From assembly GCA_018267875.1 (NCBI GenBank), contig JAFDXP010000072.1, positions 1 through 57,018 on the forward strand: 57,018 nucleotides of DNA. Reading direction: 5' to 3'. A program made the translations under genes and the position numbers. This DNA comes from Bacteroidota bacterium (GTDB lineage: Bacteria > Bacteroidota > Bacteroidia > Chitinophagales > Chitinophagaceae). The notes below the pieces were generated by a model. That model searched no databases and was not told where the DNA came from. It saw only the letters and a program-made list of their open reading frames with translations. This document shows positions 1 to 8,803 of the stretch, piece by piece. Every line of letters starts with the position of its first letter. The first letter of the stretch is position 1.

Positions 1-6
1 AATGAA

Positions 7-33
7 GCAGGAGGCTTCGTCCTCCTCTCTTTT
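7..33 (+). terminator. Rho-independent terminator of a gene left of the window
   Basis: An AGGAGG / CCTCCT stem with a 6-base loop is followed by CTCTTTT. It probably ends a plus-strand gene whose body lies outside the window. The stem is short, so confidence is moderate. Confidence 0.45.
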
Positions 34-123
34 GTGAAATTCATTTTTTGTGCAAGAAAAAACTTGAAAACCTAAACACAATTTTAATAACAAAAAAGAG
101 TCAACCTATAGCAGGACAAGACA

Positions 124-166
124 ATCCGTAAAATAAAAACAGTGAGCCATTTTCCGACTCACTGTT
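124..166 (-). terminator. Terminator of the NAD(P)-binding reductase gene
   Basis: A perfect 9-bp stem (AACAGTGAG at 138-146, CTCACTGTT at 158-166) lies 8 bases beyond the stop codon of the minus-strand gene. Read on the minus strand it is followed by TTTTTATTTT, the usual shape of an intrinsic terminator. Confidence 0.8.
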
Positions 167-173
167 AGTACAA

Positions 174-818
174 TTATACATTTGCGATAAATGGCGACTT
201 TCTGACAAACTTATCGGTTGACAATTGTTCAATTAGAAAATTTGCCAAACTTGTTGCACTTATTTTATCACCCAGACAATCTTCTAAATTGACAACTATT
301 TGACGCTTCTCATCAGTTTGCTCAATTAAAGGAAGCCTTACCAAAGTCCAATCAACCTCACTGTTTGACAAAATGTCGAATTCAGACTGTTTATTTGCAG
401 TTGAAATTGGAAAATTTTTTCTCATCCAATCAGTCCCGAACAATGTTTTAGGGCTTTTATTATCTAAAGGCGTATCAACATTTAGCCCAGTAGTTACTAT
501 ATACCTACGAACTTTGTGTTCATTCATTGCTTGTATAACATTGGTAGTTGCTTGACTGAAAATCGTTGGTTCACTCGCAGGAATACCCAAACCTAACGTA
601 CTAATAACCGCTTGACAACCATCTATTAAGGTGCTGACAGCATTAGGATTTGTTACATCTCCCTTTACAACCTCGACAAGTGAATTATTTATTTGAAAAT
701 TATCAGGATTTCTAAGAAGAATTTTGAACTGAAAACCTTGTTCTATTAATTGTTTAACAAGATATTTTCCTGACTTACCTGTACCGCCAATCACAGCGAT
801 TTTGAATTTATTATTCAT
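174..818 (-). CDS. NAD(P)H-binding SDR-like reductase (NmrA/atypical SDR type)
   Basis: This 214-residue protein begins with a beta strand and the nucleotide-binding motif GGTGKSGK (residues 11-18), typical of atypical short-chain dehydrogenases that bind NAD(P)H. A later segment, VRRYIVTTGLNVD, matches the strand-4/5 region of this family, but the classical YxxxK catalytic pair is not evident, as is common in NmrA-like and flavin-reductase-like members. The substrate cannot be told from sequence. It stands alone, with its own terminator downstream and a long palindrome with attC-like shape (1007-1196) upstream, so it may be an acquired cassette. The ATG at 818 is the natural start because the fold begins right after it. 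Family assignment is firm; physiological role is unknown. Confidence 0.85.
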   Translation of the reverse strand: MNNKFKIAVIGGTGKSGKYLVKQLIEQGFQFKILLRNPDNFQINNSLVEVVKGDVTNPNAVSTLIDGCQAVISTLGLGIPASEPTIFSQATTNVIQAMNEHKVRRYIVTTGLNVDTPLDNKSPKTLFGTDWMRKNFPISTANKQSEFDILSNSEVDWTLVRLPLIEQTDEKRQIVVNLEDCLGDKISATSLANFLIEQLSTDKFVRKSPFIANV

Positions 819-1006
819 TTTTGTTCTTTATAAAATTTGAAAATAGAATTGCTGTTCGTAAAATTCCAAAGGGAAAATACGAACTAACAAAAGCCATTAG
901 GCTTTTGTTTAAACGAGAATCAATATCTTATAAAGAGATTTTAATACTGCAAATGTAAAGAAAAAAAACAGAATACAAACAAGCGGATTGCAAAAAAAAC
1001 ACTACT

Positions 1007-1196
1007 GCTAACATGGGGTTTTGTGCAAGTTGGGCTGGACATTGTAACATCAGCTATTTGCAAATCCCGGCGTCAGTCCGGGCGGGAAGAATAACTATCA
1101 GCTTTTGTACTTAACTTCATCAAAATTTTTTCAATCAGCAGCGGTTATGGGCAGACGGAACTCCGATTCCCAACCTGCACAAAGCCCTGTGTTACC
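1007..1196. repeat. Long imperfect palindrome resembling an attC recombination site
   Basis: Two 28-base arms, 1007-1034 (starts GCTAACATGGGG) and 1169-1196 (ends CTGTGTTACC), are reverse complements at 23 of 28 positions, with three further G-T pairs. Between them is a smaller hairpin, CCCGG / CCGGG near 1068-1084. The whole could fold into a long single-stranded hairpin with bulges, as integron attC sites do. The conserved attC core boxes are not a clean match, so this is a resemblance only. The 819-1284 intergenic stretch otherwise holds only the ahcY terminator and poly-A tracts. Confidence 0.5.
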
Positions 1197-1221
1197 TGCC
1201 ATGCCGAGCGATGTCTATAAA

Positions 1222-1263
1222 CTAAAAACCCCCTAAACGCATTGTTTAGAGGGCTTTATTTTT
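1222..1263 (-). terminator. Terminator of ahcY
   Basis: A stem with CTAAAC / GTTTAG and CCC / GGG separated by one mismatch (1229-1253) follows the ahcY stop codon. On the minus strand it runs into a TTTTTAG tract. T-rich sequence also follows on the plus strand, so it could act in both directions. Confidence 0.75.
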
Positions 1264-1284
1264 ATAAACTTTCTCCGATTGTTT

Positions 1285-2613
1285 TTAATACCGATAATGT
1301 TCCGGCTTGAATGGGCCATTTTTAGGAATGCCGAGATAGTTAGCTTGAGTATCTGTCAGCTCTTCTAACACAACACCAATTTTTGACAGGTGTAAACGAG
1401 CCACCTTTTCATCTAAATGTTTAGGTAGTACATAAACCTTGTTTTCATATTGGATGTGGTTAGTCCACAGTTCAATCTGGGCAAGTGTTTGATTTGAGAA
1501 TGAATTGCTCATCACAAAGCTTGGGTGACCGGTTGCACAACCCAAGTTTACCAATCTACCTTCTGCTAATAAGATGATATCCTTACCATCCACAGTGTAC
1601 ATATCAACTTGAGGCTTGATGGTGTTTTTTGTGTTTCCATAGTTGTCGTTCAACCAAGCCACATCAATTTCAATATCGAAGTGGCCAATGTTACAAACGA
1701 TAGCTTTATCCTTCATGAGCTTAAAGTGTTCGCCGGTAATGAGATCGCGACATCCGGATGCAGTAACAATAATATCTGCTTCTTTTACAGCATCCTTCAT
1801 TTTCTTCACTTCAAATCCGTCCATAGCAGCTTGTAGTGCGCAGATTGGATCAATTTCAGTAACGATAACACGTGCACCCGCACCACGCAATGATTCAGCA
1901 GATCCTTTGCCCACATCGCCATATCCGCCTACAACTGCAACTTTACCTGCCATCATCACATCTGTTGCGCGACGAATAGCATCAACTAAGGACTCTTTAC
2001 AGCCATATTTGTTATCGAATTTAGATTTTGTAACGGAATCATTTACGTTGATGGAAGGAATTGGAAGTGTACCTTTTTGCATTCTTTCGTATAGACGATG
2101 CACTCCGGTTGTGGTTTCTTCGCTGATTCCTTTTATGTGTTGAACGAGTTCCGTGTAGTTGTCAAGAACCATGTTGGTAAGATCGCCACCATCGTCCAAA
2201 ATCATGTTTAGTGGACGGTCTTCACTACCAAAAAAAAGGGTTTGCTCAATGCACCAATCTGCTTCAGGCAATGTTTGACCTTTCCATGCAAAAACACCAA
2301 TACCGGCAGCGGCAATTGCAGCAGCTGCGTGGTCTTGTGTAGAAAAAATATTACAAGAACTCCAGCGAACTTCTGCTCCCAGCTCTACTAAAGTCTCTAT
2401 TAGCACAGCCGTTTGAATGGTCATGTGAAGACAGCCCGCGATCCGTGCACCTTTCAATGGTTTTTTCGCACCGTATTCTGAACGGATAGCCATCAAGCCC
2501 GGCATTTCTGCTTCTGCCAACTTTATTTCTTTACGTCCCCATTCTGCAAGGCTCATATCTTTTACCTTGTAGGGCATCTTAAAGTCAATTTGACTACGTG
2601 TAGCAGCACTCAT
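1285..2613 (-). CDS. ahcY: Adenosylhomocysteinase (SAH hydrolase)
   Basis: The 442-residue protein is a full-length S-adenosylhomocysteine hydrolase. It reversibly splits SAH into adenosine and homocysteine in the cytoplasm and so relieves product inhibition of methyltransferases. The NAD-binding motif [20 protein letters not shown] is present near the middle, the substrate region [13 protein letters not shown] near residue 63, and the family C-terminus ends in KPEHYRY. The N-terminal segment [18 protein letters not shown] is also typical. It has its own TACCTTTG promoter element and its own terminator, so it appears to be transcribed alone, although dapA and accA lie upstream on the same strand. 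Confidence 0.97.
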   Translation of the reverse strand: MSAATRSQIDFKMPYKVKDMSLAEWGRKEIKLAEAEMPGLMAIRSEYGAKKPLKGARIAGCLHMTIQTAVLIETLVELGAEVRWSSCNIFSTQDHAAAAIAAAGIGVFAWKGQTLPEADWCIEQTLFFGSEDRPLNMILDDGGDLTNMVLDNYTELVQHIKGISEETTTGVHRLYERMQKGTLPIPSINVNDSVTKSKFDNKYGCKESLVDAIRRATDVMMAGKVAVVGGYGDVGKGSAESLRGAGARVIVTEIDPICALQAAMDGFEVKKMKDAVKEADIIVTASGCRDLITGEHFKLMKDKAIVCNIGHFDIEIDVAWLNDNYGNTKNTIKPQVDMYTVDGKDIILLAEGRLVNLGCATGHPSFVMSNSFSNQTLAQIELWTNHIQYENKVYVLPKHLDEKVARLHLSKIGVVLEELTDTQANYLGIPKNGPFKPEHYRY

Positions 2614-2651
2614 AGTTTATATTTCGTGTTTAGTTTTTCAAAAATGATTGG

Positions 2652-2659
2652 CAAAGGTA
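2652..2659 (-). promoter_or_regulatory. Bacteroidota -7 element of ahcY
   Basis: TACCTTTG on the minus strand matches the TAnnTTTG consensus of Bacteroidota primary sigma factors. It lies 38 bases from the ahcY start codon. No clear TTTG -33 element was found at the standard spacing. Confidence 0.55.
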
Positions 2660-2737
2660 TGAAAATCCTACTTGAGCTATTTTTAAGTCAATTTTTAGGT
2701 TTTCAGAGAAGGGGATAAATGTCTTTTGAATTTGACT

Positions 2738-3616
2738 TTAAAGGGTATTCAAAAAGTCATGAATTTTCATTTGTGTTACAGCCGAAACGGGAGTTAAGGG
2801 CAAGCGCAAATAATTTTCACAAATGTCCATGTGTTGAAGAACGCACTTTACGCCGGCTGGATTTCCTTCTGCAAAAAGGAGTTTGATGCCCGGCAATAGT
2901 TTGTAGTGTATAGTACGAGCTTTATCCACCTTATTTACTTCGGTTGCATTTACTATAAAAACAAAATCTTTTGTGAAGCAATTGGCAGCTACGGAAATTA
3001 CGCCTTCCATTCCCAATGCAATTTGTGCTAAAGCCAAGTCATCATCGCCGGATAAAACCGTGAAATGTGGTGGCTTAGTTCCAATCAGTTCCATGCACTG
3101 TGCCATGTTGCCACTGGCTTCTTTTATAGCAACAATGTTTTTAAATTCTGAGGCAAGCCTTACCACTGTTTCCGGTAAAATGTTAGTAACGGTTCTTCCC
3201 GGAACATTGTATAGGATAATTGCTTTGTCGGTAGCGTGAGCAATTGCTTTAAAGTGCTGATAAATTCCTTCTTGATTGGGCTTATTATAGTAGGGTGCTA
3301 CACTTAAAATTCCATCTACACCAGTAAGGTCCATTGAGCAAATTTGTTTTACTACTTCAATGGTATTGTTACCACCAATACCGCACACAATGGGCAGTCT
3401 GCTATTGTTTGTTTTTACAATGAAGCTAAGCACTTCTTGCCGCTCCTCGGCTGAAAGCGTTGGCGTTTCTGCGGTGGTTCCTAATGCAACCAGAAAGTTG
3501 ACACCATGATGTATAACATGATTAATGAGCTTTTCCAAAGCGGCATAATCAACTGTATTTTCTCTTGTAAATGGAGTGATTAAGGCAACTCCAGTACCCT
3601 TAAACGGATGTTTCAT
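2738..3616 (-). CDS. dapA: 4-hydroxy-tetrahydrodipicolinate synthase
   Basis: This 292-residue class I aldolase condenses pyruvate and aspartate semialdehyde in the diaminopimelate/lysine pathway. The start GTGVALITPF, the pyruvate-binding LGTTAETPTLS, the catalytic tyrosine in LYNVPGRT and the Schiff-base lysine K165 in VAIKEASGN are all present, and LSGDDDLALAQIALGMEG closes the barrel as expected. Length equals the family norm. It follows accA with a 46-base gap on the same strand and may be co-transcribed with it. Confidence 0.97.
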   Translation of the reverse strand: MKHPFKGTGVALITPFTRENTVDYAALEKLINHVIHHGVNFLVALGTTAETPTLSAEERQEVLSFIVKTNNSRLPIVCGIGGNNTIEVVKQICSMDLTGVDGILSVAPYYNKPNQEGIYQHFKAIAHATDKAIILYNVPGRTVTNILPETVVRLASEFKNIVAIKEASGNMAQCMELIGTKPPHFTVLSGDDDLALAQIALGMEGVISVAANCFTKDFVFIVNATEVNKVDKARTIHYKLLPGIKLLFAEGNPAGVKCVLQHMDICENYLRLPLTPVSAVTQMKIHDFLNTL

Positions 3617-3662
3617 TTATGTTTGTTATTGTTTTGATTGTTATAATGAAAAAGTCAAAGGA

Positions 3663-4619
3663 TTAGACTTCTTCAAAAAAGCCCATTTTTGAAAATTTCT
3701 CAATTCTCTCATCAATGCGTTGTTGTTCTTTTTTGGTAAGCAACTCTTTCAAAGATTCAACGAGATATTTTTTTAGCGTAACGGTCATTTCTTCGGGCTT
3801 GCTATGAGCACCACCAACCGGTTCTTTGATCACATCATCTACAAGATTGAAACTTTTCATGTCCTTTGAAGTAAGCCGAAGTTGTTCGGCTGCTTGCACC
3901 TTAAAATCCCAACTTCTCCAAAGAATAGTTGAACAATTTTCCGGTGAAATTACGGTGTACCAAGTATTTTCAAGCATAGCTACTTTATCGCCAATACCTA
4001 TGCCCAAAGCCCCGCCTGATGCACCTTCGCCAATGATTACACAAATAACAGGCACTTTTAAGTTCACCATCTCAAAAAGATTTCTGGCAATAGCTTCACC
4101 TTGCCCGCGCTCTTCTGCTTCTAATCCGGGAAAGGCACCTGGGGTGTCTATAAAAGTGATGATCGGGTGATTGAATTTTTCGGCAAGCTTCATCAAGCGC
4201 AAAGCCTTTCTATATCCCTCAGGATTGGCCATGCCAAAGTTTCTAAGTTGGCGCATTTTAGTGTTGATGCCTTTTTGTTGCCCAATCACCATAACAGGAA
4301 GCCCGTCTAGCTCAGCCATTCCACCCACCATAGCCTTGTCGTCTTTAACTTGGCGGTCGCCATACAATTCTGTAAAGTTTGAAAAAATCTTTTCAACATA
4401 GTACAATGTATAGGGGCGTTCGGGATGGCGACTTAGTTGAACTCGTTGCCAGGGCGTAAGATGTTCATATATCTGAGCTCGAGTAGTTTCAATAGTTTCT
4501 TCAAGATGCTCAATTGCTTTTTCAGCATCCACTTGATGATTCTTTGTGTGTACATCCTTTAGCTTGTTCATCTGGTTGTACAACTCTTCAAGTGGCTTTT
4601 CAAAATCAAGAAACTGCAT
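3663..4619 (-). CDS. accA: Acetyl-CoA carboxylase carboxyltransferase subunit alpha
   Basis: The 318-residue protein is the alpha half of the acetyl-CoA carboxylase carboxyltransferase, which makes malonyl-CoA for fatty acid synthesis together with AccD (not in the window). Diagnostic segments are the N-terminal [16 protein letters not shown] coiled helix, the crotonase-fold motif [20 protein letters not shown], and [20 protein letters not shown] that forms the oxyanion hole. Length is typical. A TAATTTTG promoter element lies just upstream, and it heads a probable accA-dapA transcript. Confidence 0.97.
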   Translation of the reverse strand: MQFLDFEKPLEELYNQMNKLKDVHTKNHQVDAEKAIEHLEETIETTRAQIYEHLTPWQRVQLSRHPERPYTLYYVEKIFSNFTELYGDRQVKDDKAMVGGMAELDGLPVMVIGQQKGINTKMRQLRNFGMANPEGYRKALRLMKLAEKFNHPIITFIDTPGAFPGLEAEERGQGEAIARNLFEMVNLKVPVICVIIGEGASGGALGIGIGDKVAMLENTWYTVISPENCSTILWRSWDFKVQAAEQLRLTSKDMKSFNLVDDVIKEPVGGAHSKPEEMTVTLKKYLVESLKELLTKKEQQRIDERIEKFSKMGFFEEV

Positions 4620-4637
4620 AATGGTGTGTTAAGCGTA

Positions 4638-4645
4638 CAAAATTA
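4638..4645 (-). promoter_or_regulatory. -7 element of accA
   Basis: TAATTTTG on the minus strand matches TAnnTTTG and lies 18 bases upstream of the accA start, implying a very short leader. It shares a 135-bp divergent region with the response regulator gene at 4755. Confidence 0.5.
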
Positions 4646-4742
4646 GGGTTTGAAAAGAATTTGACGATAAATATTAAGTCAAACTCTTTTCATACTAAAT
4701 TCATCGCATTAAGATGTGACCTTTCTTTCTTTTTTCATAATG

Positions 4743-4750
4743 TAAATTTG
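4743..4750 (+). promoter_or_regulatory. -7 element immediately before a response regulator start codon
   Basis: TAAATTTG matches TAnnTTTG and ends only four bases before the ATG at 4755. If it is the promoter, transcription would begin at or next to the start codon, giving a leaderless mRNA. Confidence 0.4.
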
Positions 4751-4754
4751 CACC

Positions 4755-5390
4755 ATGAAGTATCCGATTCTATTATCAGTATTTGAAGATAACCCACATC
4801 TTCGTTGTAGCATTAAAGAGGTTTTTTTAATTGAAGAGGATTTTCATATTTGCGGAGTTTTTGAAAATGCTACGAAAATTAAGCAACATATACAGACCGA
4901 CAATCCGGATATGGTGCTTATGGATATAGATATGCCAGGTATTAACGGTATAGAAGCATTAAAACAAGCACTCTCCATAAACCCGGAACTCATAGTCGTT
5001 ATGTACACCATTTTTGAAGATGATGAAAAAGTCTATAGTGCTATCTGTGAAGGCGCGCGAGGCTATATTCTCAAAAAGACCCTGAACGATAAGTTGGTGG
5101 CATCGCTTAAAGAAATCTATGAAGGAGGCTCCTATATGACACCTGTAATAGCTCGTAAGGCACTTGCTATGTTTCAACAAAGGAAAAAGAAAGACGATAC
5201 CTTTAGTTTGAGCGATAGAGAGCTTGAAATTCTTCATTTGCTGGTTGATGGGTACAGCTACAAAATGATTGCTGCAAATTGTTTCATCGCATTAGATACT
5301 GTACGCAGTCATATAAAAAACATATATGCCAAATTGCAAGTCAATTCCAATGTGGAAGCAGTAAAAAGAGCTATAGAAAATGGGTTATAA
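4755..5390 (+). CDS. Response regulator, NarL/LuxR type
   Basis: The 211-residue protein has an N-terminal receiver domain (residues 4-120) with acidic pocket E11-D12, phosphorylatable D57 in VLMDIDMPGING and a conserved lysine in GYILKK. The C-terminal LuxR helix-turn-helix (about 150-211) carries LSDRELEILHLLVDG and TVRSHIKNIYAKL. It is a cytoplasmic DNA-binding regulator and very similar in layout to the regulator at 13318. No kinase is adjacent; the nearest is the TPR kinase at 8804, across a block of three surface-protein genes, so a functional link is possible but unproven. Confidence 0.93.
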   Translation: MKYPILLSVFEDNPHLRCSIKEVFLIEEDFHICGVFENATKIKQHIQTDNPDMVLMDIDMPGINGIEALKQALSINPELIVVMYTIFEDDEKVYSAICEGARGYILKKTLNDKLVASLKEIYEGGSYMTPVIARKALAMFQQRKKKDDTFSLSDRELEILHLLVDGYSYKMIAANCFIALDTVRSHIKNIYAKLQVNSNVEAVKRAIENGL

Positions 5391-5720
5391 AAGCTACCTG
5401 CTCTGTCACATTTTTTCCGGAATAAATGGTGTCTTTTTTTTAAAATTTCGCAAGGCAGATAGCCCCCCGTCAAGGTTGTACTGTATAGCCCTGAAAGGGC
5501 ATAATCTCAAGTAGCAAGGCAGTATCGCCCATCGCTATTATTTCACTCATTTATTTTTTTGGTTCGGCTTGTAAAGTATTTAATTGGAGGACGTTTGTTT
5601 ATTGAGTTTCAAGATATTTTTGAAATTAAGTTATAAAAACCTACAATGGTTCTTTCTTTTTTCACATGAAGATGTGATTGTAAAGACCTTCCACCAATAG
5701 CACCTTTGTGAAAATAATCT
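5391..5720. other. Intergenic stretch with a small interspersed repeat-like segment
   Basis: No gene was found. Bases 5463-5537 contain a CCCGTCAAGG segment, a GCCCTGAAAGGGC hairpin (5488-5500) and a short ATCGCCC tail. From memory this combination resembles a repeat scattered through intergenic regions of many Bacteroidota genomes; that needs a search. The stretch ends with CACCTTTG at 5701, a weak -7-like element for the next gene. Confidence 0.35.
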
Positions 5721-5729
5721 ATGACAATT

Positions 5730-6728
5730 ATGAAAAAGCTATTTTTATTCATTTTACTCTGTGCTTCTTTGCAATCATTTGCACATTTTAGATACACACT
5801 CACTACCAGCACAAAAGCGTATGTTCCACTATCCTTAAACACTACTACTGTCAATGGCAACACATTGTGGGCTTATGACAATTACGTAATTCCGCTCCCA
5901 TTTTCCTTTAAATTGAATGGTATTCCGCAAAGCAAATACAATATTGCCCTGGGTGCAGCACTATCACCGGCTTCTGATACCGATCAGACAAAGCTATTAT
6001 CTGGATTTTCGGTAATGGATGCATGGCTCGCAGACAGAGGGCTTCCTTTGGGTCCTTCAAAATCACCAATTCGTTATCGAATTGATGGTGCTGCTCCCAA
6101 TCGTATATTTAAGTTAGAATATTTTAATGCAGGCTTTATGCCTGAAGGGCAAACCTATGGCACTATGCTTGATTCTGTCAATGTACAGGTTTGGGTATTT
6201 GAATCAACGGATGTTGTTGAGTTACATTATGGCGACTCGAAAGTAACTCATGCGAATAATTATTTTTTCAACCATGCAAATCCGTTTATTTCATATATCT
6301 ATAATATTGATGTAAATACAGGTGATGCCACTTATTATTACTTACATGGAAATGCAGCAGCTCCGGTTATAGACACTGTTTCTTCTAATGACCTTGACAC
6401 TAACCTTATCACCGTTTCTTCCATGCCGCCTTCAGGAACGGTATATCGCTTTACGCCCCAAGCAACTACCGCCATTAATGATAATAGCCTTGCAGCGGTA
6501 AAAGTGTATCCTACTAATGTAGTTAACAGCTTCACCATAGCGACCGTACCCGATGGTGCATATCACTATCATCTTTACAGTCTAAATGGAAGCAATACAA
6601 ATATCTCAGGCACATTGCACGCTGGACACAACTCCATAGCCTGTGATGGATTAGCTACGGGTGTTTACCTACTCAATATTACAAATGAAATAACAGGCGC
6701 TACGATAAGCCGTAAAATCATTAAATAG
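5730..6728 (+). CDS. Secreted protein with type IX secretion C-terminal sorting domain
   Basis: A signal peptide, MKKLFLFILLCASLQSFA, opens the protein; the ATG at 5730 gives this exact peptide and is preferred over the in-frame ATG at 5721. The middle (about 20-250) is a beta-rich domain of unknown function with WVFESTDVVELHY. The last 75 residues form a type A T9SS sorting domain: VKVYPTNVVNSF, a LYSLNG strand, the GLATGVYLLNI motif and a basic RKIIK tail. It should be exported by Sec, moved across the outer membrane by T9SS and anchored at the surface. It leads a three-gene cluster with two lipoproteins that ends at the terminator near 8580. Confidence 0.85.
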   Translation: MKKLFLFILLCASLQSFAHFRYTLTTSTKAYVPLSLNTTTVNGNTLWAYDNYVIPLPFSFKLNGIPQSKYNIALGAALSPASDTDQTKLLSGFSVMDAWLADRGLPLGPSKSPIRYRIDGAAPNRIFKLEYFNAGFMPEGQTYGTMLDSVNVQVWVFESTDVVELHYGDSKVTHANNYFFNHANPFISYIYNIDVNTGDATYYYLHGNAAAPVIDTVSSNDLDTNLITVSSMPPSGTVYRFTPQATTAINDNSLAAVKVYPTNVVNSFTIATVPDGAYHYHLYSLNGSNTNISGTLHAGHNSIACDGLATGVYLLNITNEITGATISRKIIK

Positions 6729-6782
6729 GAATGTTAATCTCCCTTTAAAATATAAGTAATTCACCCAAATAAATCAATATTT

Positions 6783-8066
6783 ATGCTTCAGAAAAGAATA
6801 CTTCTTCCTTTGTCTTTAATAGTCGTTTTAGGTTGTAATCATGACGATCATCTCAATCCTGTAAACACCGGTAATGCAATGGTCACTTGGGATTGCAACT
6901 ATTCTAAAATAACAAAAGATACTGTTTTACGAAACCTTAGCAATGATGCCGGTATGTATGATTATATTATTAATTGCCCTATCACCATTTCAGACAATGC
7001 CACTTTAATTATAGAACCAGGCGTATCTATTCTATTTAACACTGCTGATGCTGGCTTATTAACAGAAGGAAATGGTGGGCTGAAAGCTATAGGAGAACAA
7101 GGTCAACCGATAATATTGTCTTCATCTAACCAAAATAAAGGTGCTTGGCGCGGTATTGTCTTTTCTTCTAATAGCGTAAATAACCAATTAAAGTATGTTT
7201 ATGTCAATTATGCTGGCAGTACAAAATCGGCAAATGCTGATGAAAAAGCAGCTATCACCGTACCTTCCACCAATGCCAATACAAAACTAAGTATAACTAA
7301 CTGCTTTATTAGTTTCAGTGCCGGTACCGGTTTTTGGATGGGAGATGGAAAAGGCACTCAGTCGCTTATATCTTTTGACAATAATAAGTTTACAGACATT
7401 GAACTATCACCTATTTACATCAACGCATGGCATCTCAGCAAAATCAATCCATCACTGTCATTTTCTACTATCAATCAATATTTTATTTCAGTTTACGGTG
7501 TTTATCTTAATGCGGATTTATACGCCATTAATAAAAATGTAACCGTAAGCCCTTTGATCCTACCTTATAGGCTAATCAGTAACGATATTATTGTAAAAGA
7601 TGGAGGAAATATAAGTTTTGACCCCGGTGTATTAATGGAATTTGCAGCAGGCACAGGTATTCGAACAGTTGAGGCTAATGGCACCACAGGGGCTGATGCT
7701 TCCATTAGTGCCGTGGGTGTTGCAGCTAATCATGTAACTTTTCGTGGGGTGATCAGTGGGCAGGGCTCTTGGAAAGGAGTAGCATTGCTTTCCGGAAGTA
7801 ATTATAACCTTTTGCAATATTGCGATATTATTGGCGGTGGTGCCGGCACATGGATTCCAATTGGGGGAGTCGAATATGGTAATGTTACCGTGTATTCTCG
7901 TTTCAAAAATGCAAAAGCATCTATTCAGAATTGCAATATTACCAATAGCAATACACATGGAATTGCAGCAAAAGGTAGTGGTAATTATCCCGCTGTTGTA
8001 AATGCTGATATTGCAACATCCAACACTTTTTCTAATAATGCTAAACAACCGGATGTGTATCAATAA
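6783..8066 (+). CDS. Lipoprotein with right-handed beta-helix-like repeats
   Basis: The signal peptide ends in VVLGC, a lipobox with Cys18 as lipidation site. The remaining roughly 405 residues hold repeated short strands rich in Asn, Gly and Ile (ITNCFISFSAGTGFWMG, IQNCNITNSNTHGIAAKG, LLQYCDIIGGG), the pattern of parallel beta-helix proteins. A repeated DNATLIIEPGVSILF / DGGNISFDPGVLMEF segment suggests two related halves. It is probably an outer-membrane-anchored surface or periplasmic protein; a carbohydrate-related role is possible but no catalytic residues can be named. It lies 54 bases after the T9SS cargo gene. Confidence 0.75.
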   Translation: MLQKRILLPLSLIVVLGCNHDDHLNPVNTGNAMVTWDCNYSKITKDTVLRNLSNDAGMYDYIINCPITISDNATLIIEPGVSILFNTADAGLLTEGNGGLKAIGEQGQPIILSSSNQNKGAWRGIVFSSNSVNNQLKYVYVNYAGSTKSANADEKAAITVPSTNANTKLSITNCFISFSAGTGFWMGDGKGTQSLISFDNNKFTDIELSPIYINAWHLSKINPSLSFSTINQYFISVYGVYLNADLYAINKNVTVSPLILPYRLISNDIIVKDGGNISFDPGVLMEFAAGTGIRTVEANGTTGADASISAVGVAANHVTFRGVISGQGSWKGVALLSGSNYNLLQYCDIIGGGAGTWIPIGGVEYGNVTVYSRFKNAKASIQNCNITNSNTHGIAAKGSGNYPAVVNADIATSNTFSNNAKQPDVYQ

Positions 8067-8086
8067 ACATTAAAAAACTAATTAAA

Positions 8087-8533
8087 ATGAAAATTAAAAT
8101 CCAAGTAGTAAAGGTATTCGCTCTTTCCTTGTCATTGGCAAGTTGTGTAAAACAAGATGATAATTCTAATGTAAATCATGGAAGTTGGATGTTAGGAGCC
8201 AACCATTATACTGCAAAATCATCAAAAAGAGAAACTGTAATTGGCACAGATAAAACCATTTCATTTTCCGATGAATCAACCAACGTAGTAGGTTTTTCGT
8301 TTACCAGTTATCCAACAAGTAATGGCACTTTTAGTATTTCAAAAGTAGGCATCTTGGCAGGCAATAACAACAAATTGTATGGTATTACAAAGCCTGAATC
8401 TAATACTGGCAAAGTCGTTACAGTAACCATCAGTAGTGGTAAGGCAACTATTTCGGCTGCCAATATCTGGCTCTTTAGCACATCTAATGTAAATGATAGT
8501 ATGTTGTTCTCTGGTACACTGACGGAGTTTTAA
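8087..8533 (+). CDS. Small hypothetical lipoprotein
   Basis: This 148-residue protein has a signal peptide with lipobox LASC (Cys20) followed by a charged tether KQDDNSN. The rest is beta-rich with many Ser, Thr and Gly (GSWMLGANHYTAKSS, FTSYPTSNGTFSI) and resembles small Bacteroidota outer-membrane lipoproteins of unknown function. It is 20 bases from the beta-helix lipoprotein and shares its terminator, so the two are probably co-expressed. No function can be assigned. Confidence 0.7.
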   Translation: MKIKIQVVKVFALSLSLASCVKQDDNSNVNHGSWMLGANHYTAKSSKRETVIGTDKTISFSDESTNVVGFSFTSYPTSNGTFSISKVGILAGNNNKLYGITKPESNTGKVVTVTISSGKATISAANIWLFSTSNVNDSMLFSGTLTEF

Positions 8534-8579
8534 ACAATTATCAATTTCCATTTTGCAAATTTTTCAAAATGCACAATTG

Positions 8580-8605
8580 AGCCGTACCTATCGTGCGGCT
8601 TTTTG
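8580..8605 (+). terminator. Terminator of the surface-protein cluster
   Basis: AGCCGTAC and GTGCGGCT form an 8-bp stem with one G-T pair and a 5-base loop, followed by TTTTTG. It closes the 5.7-8.5 kb gene cluster. Confidence 0.85.
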
Positions 8606-8756
8606 TTGCTCAAAAAAATTATTTTTATGTTTAGAAGTAAGTAAGAATATTAGGTTTGAGTGGCAATGGCGTCGTTCATCAAATCGAAGCCTATTGATCT
8701 TTTTTTAGTTTTGTTTTAAAGAATAAATACCCCATTTTTTTAGCATAGAATTTAGT

Positions 8757-8771
8757 CGTACATTTTGTACG
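8757..8771. promoter_or_regulatory. Perfect palindrome upstream of a TPR histidine kinase
   Basis: CGTACATTTTGTACG has 5-bp perfect arms around ATTTT, 33 bases before the kinase start. Its right half overlaps an ATTTTG stretch that resembles a -7 element with one extra base. It could be an operator or part of the promoter; the protein that would bind is unknown. Confidence 0.35.
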
Positions 8772-8803
8772 CCTCATTTTTTTAAAAAATAGAAAGTAGC
8801 GAT

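Noticed and set aside
1643-2143. Long open frame opposite ahcY
   Set aside because: It is the antisense shadow of a strongly conserved gene and shows no independent signal; the same holds for other long antisense frames, such as 3826-4170, 18290-18679 and 53228-53698.
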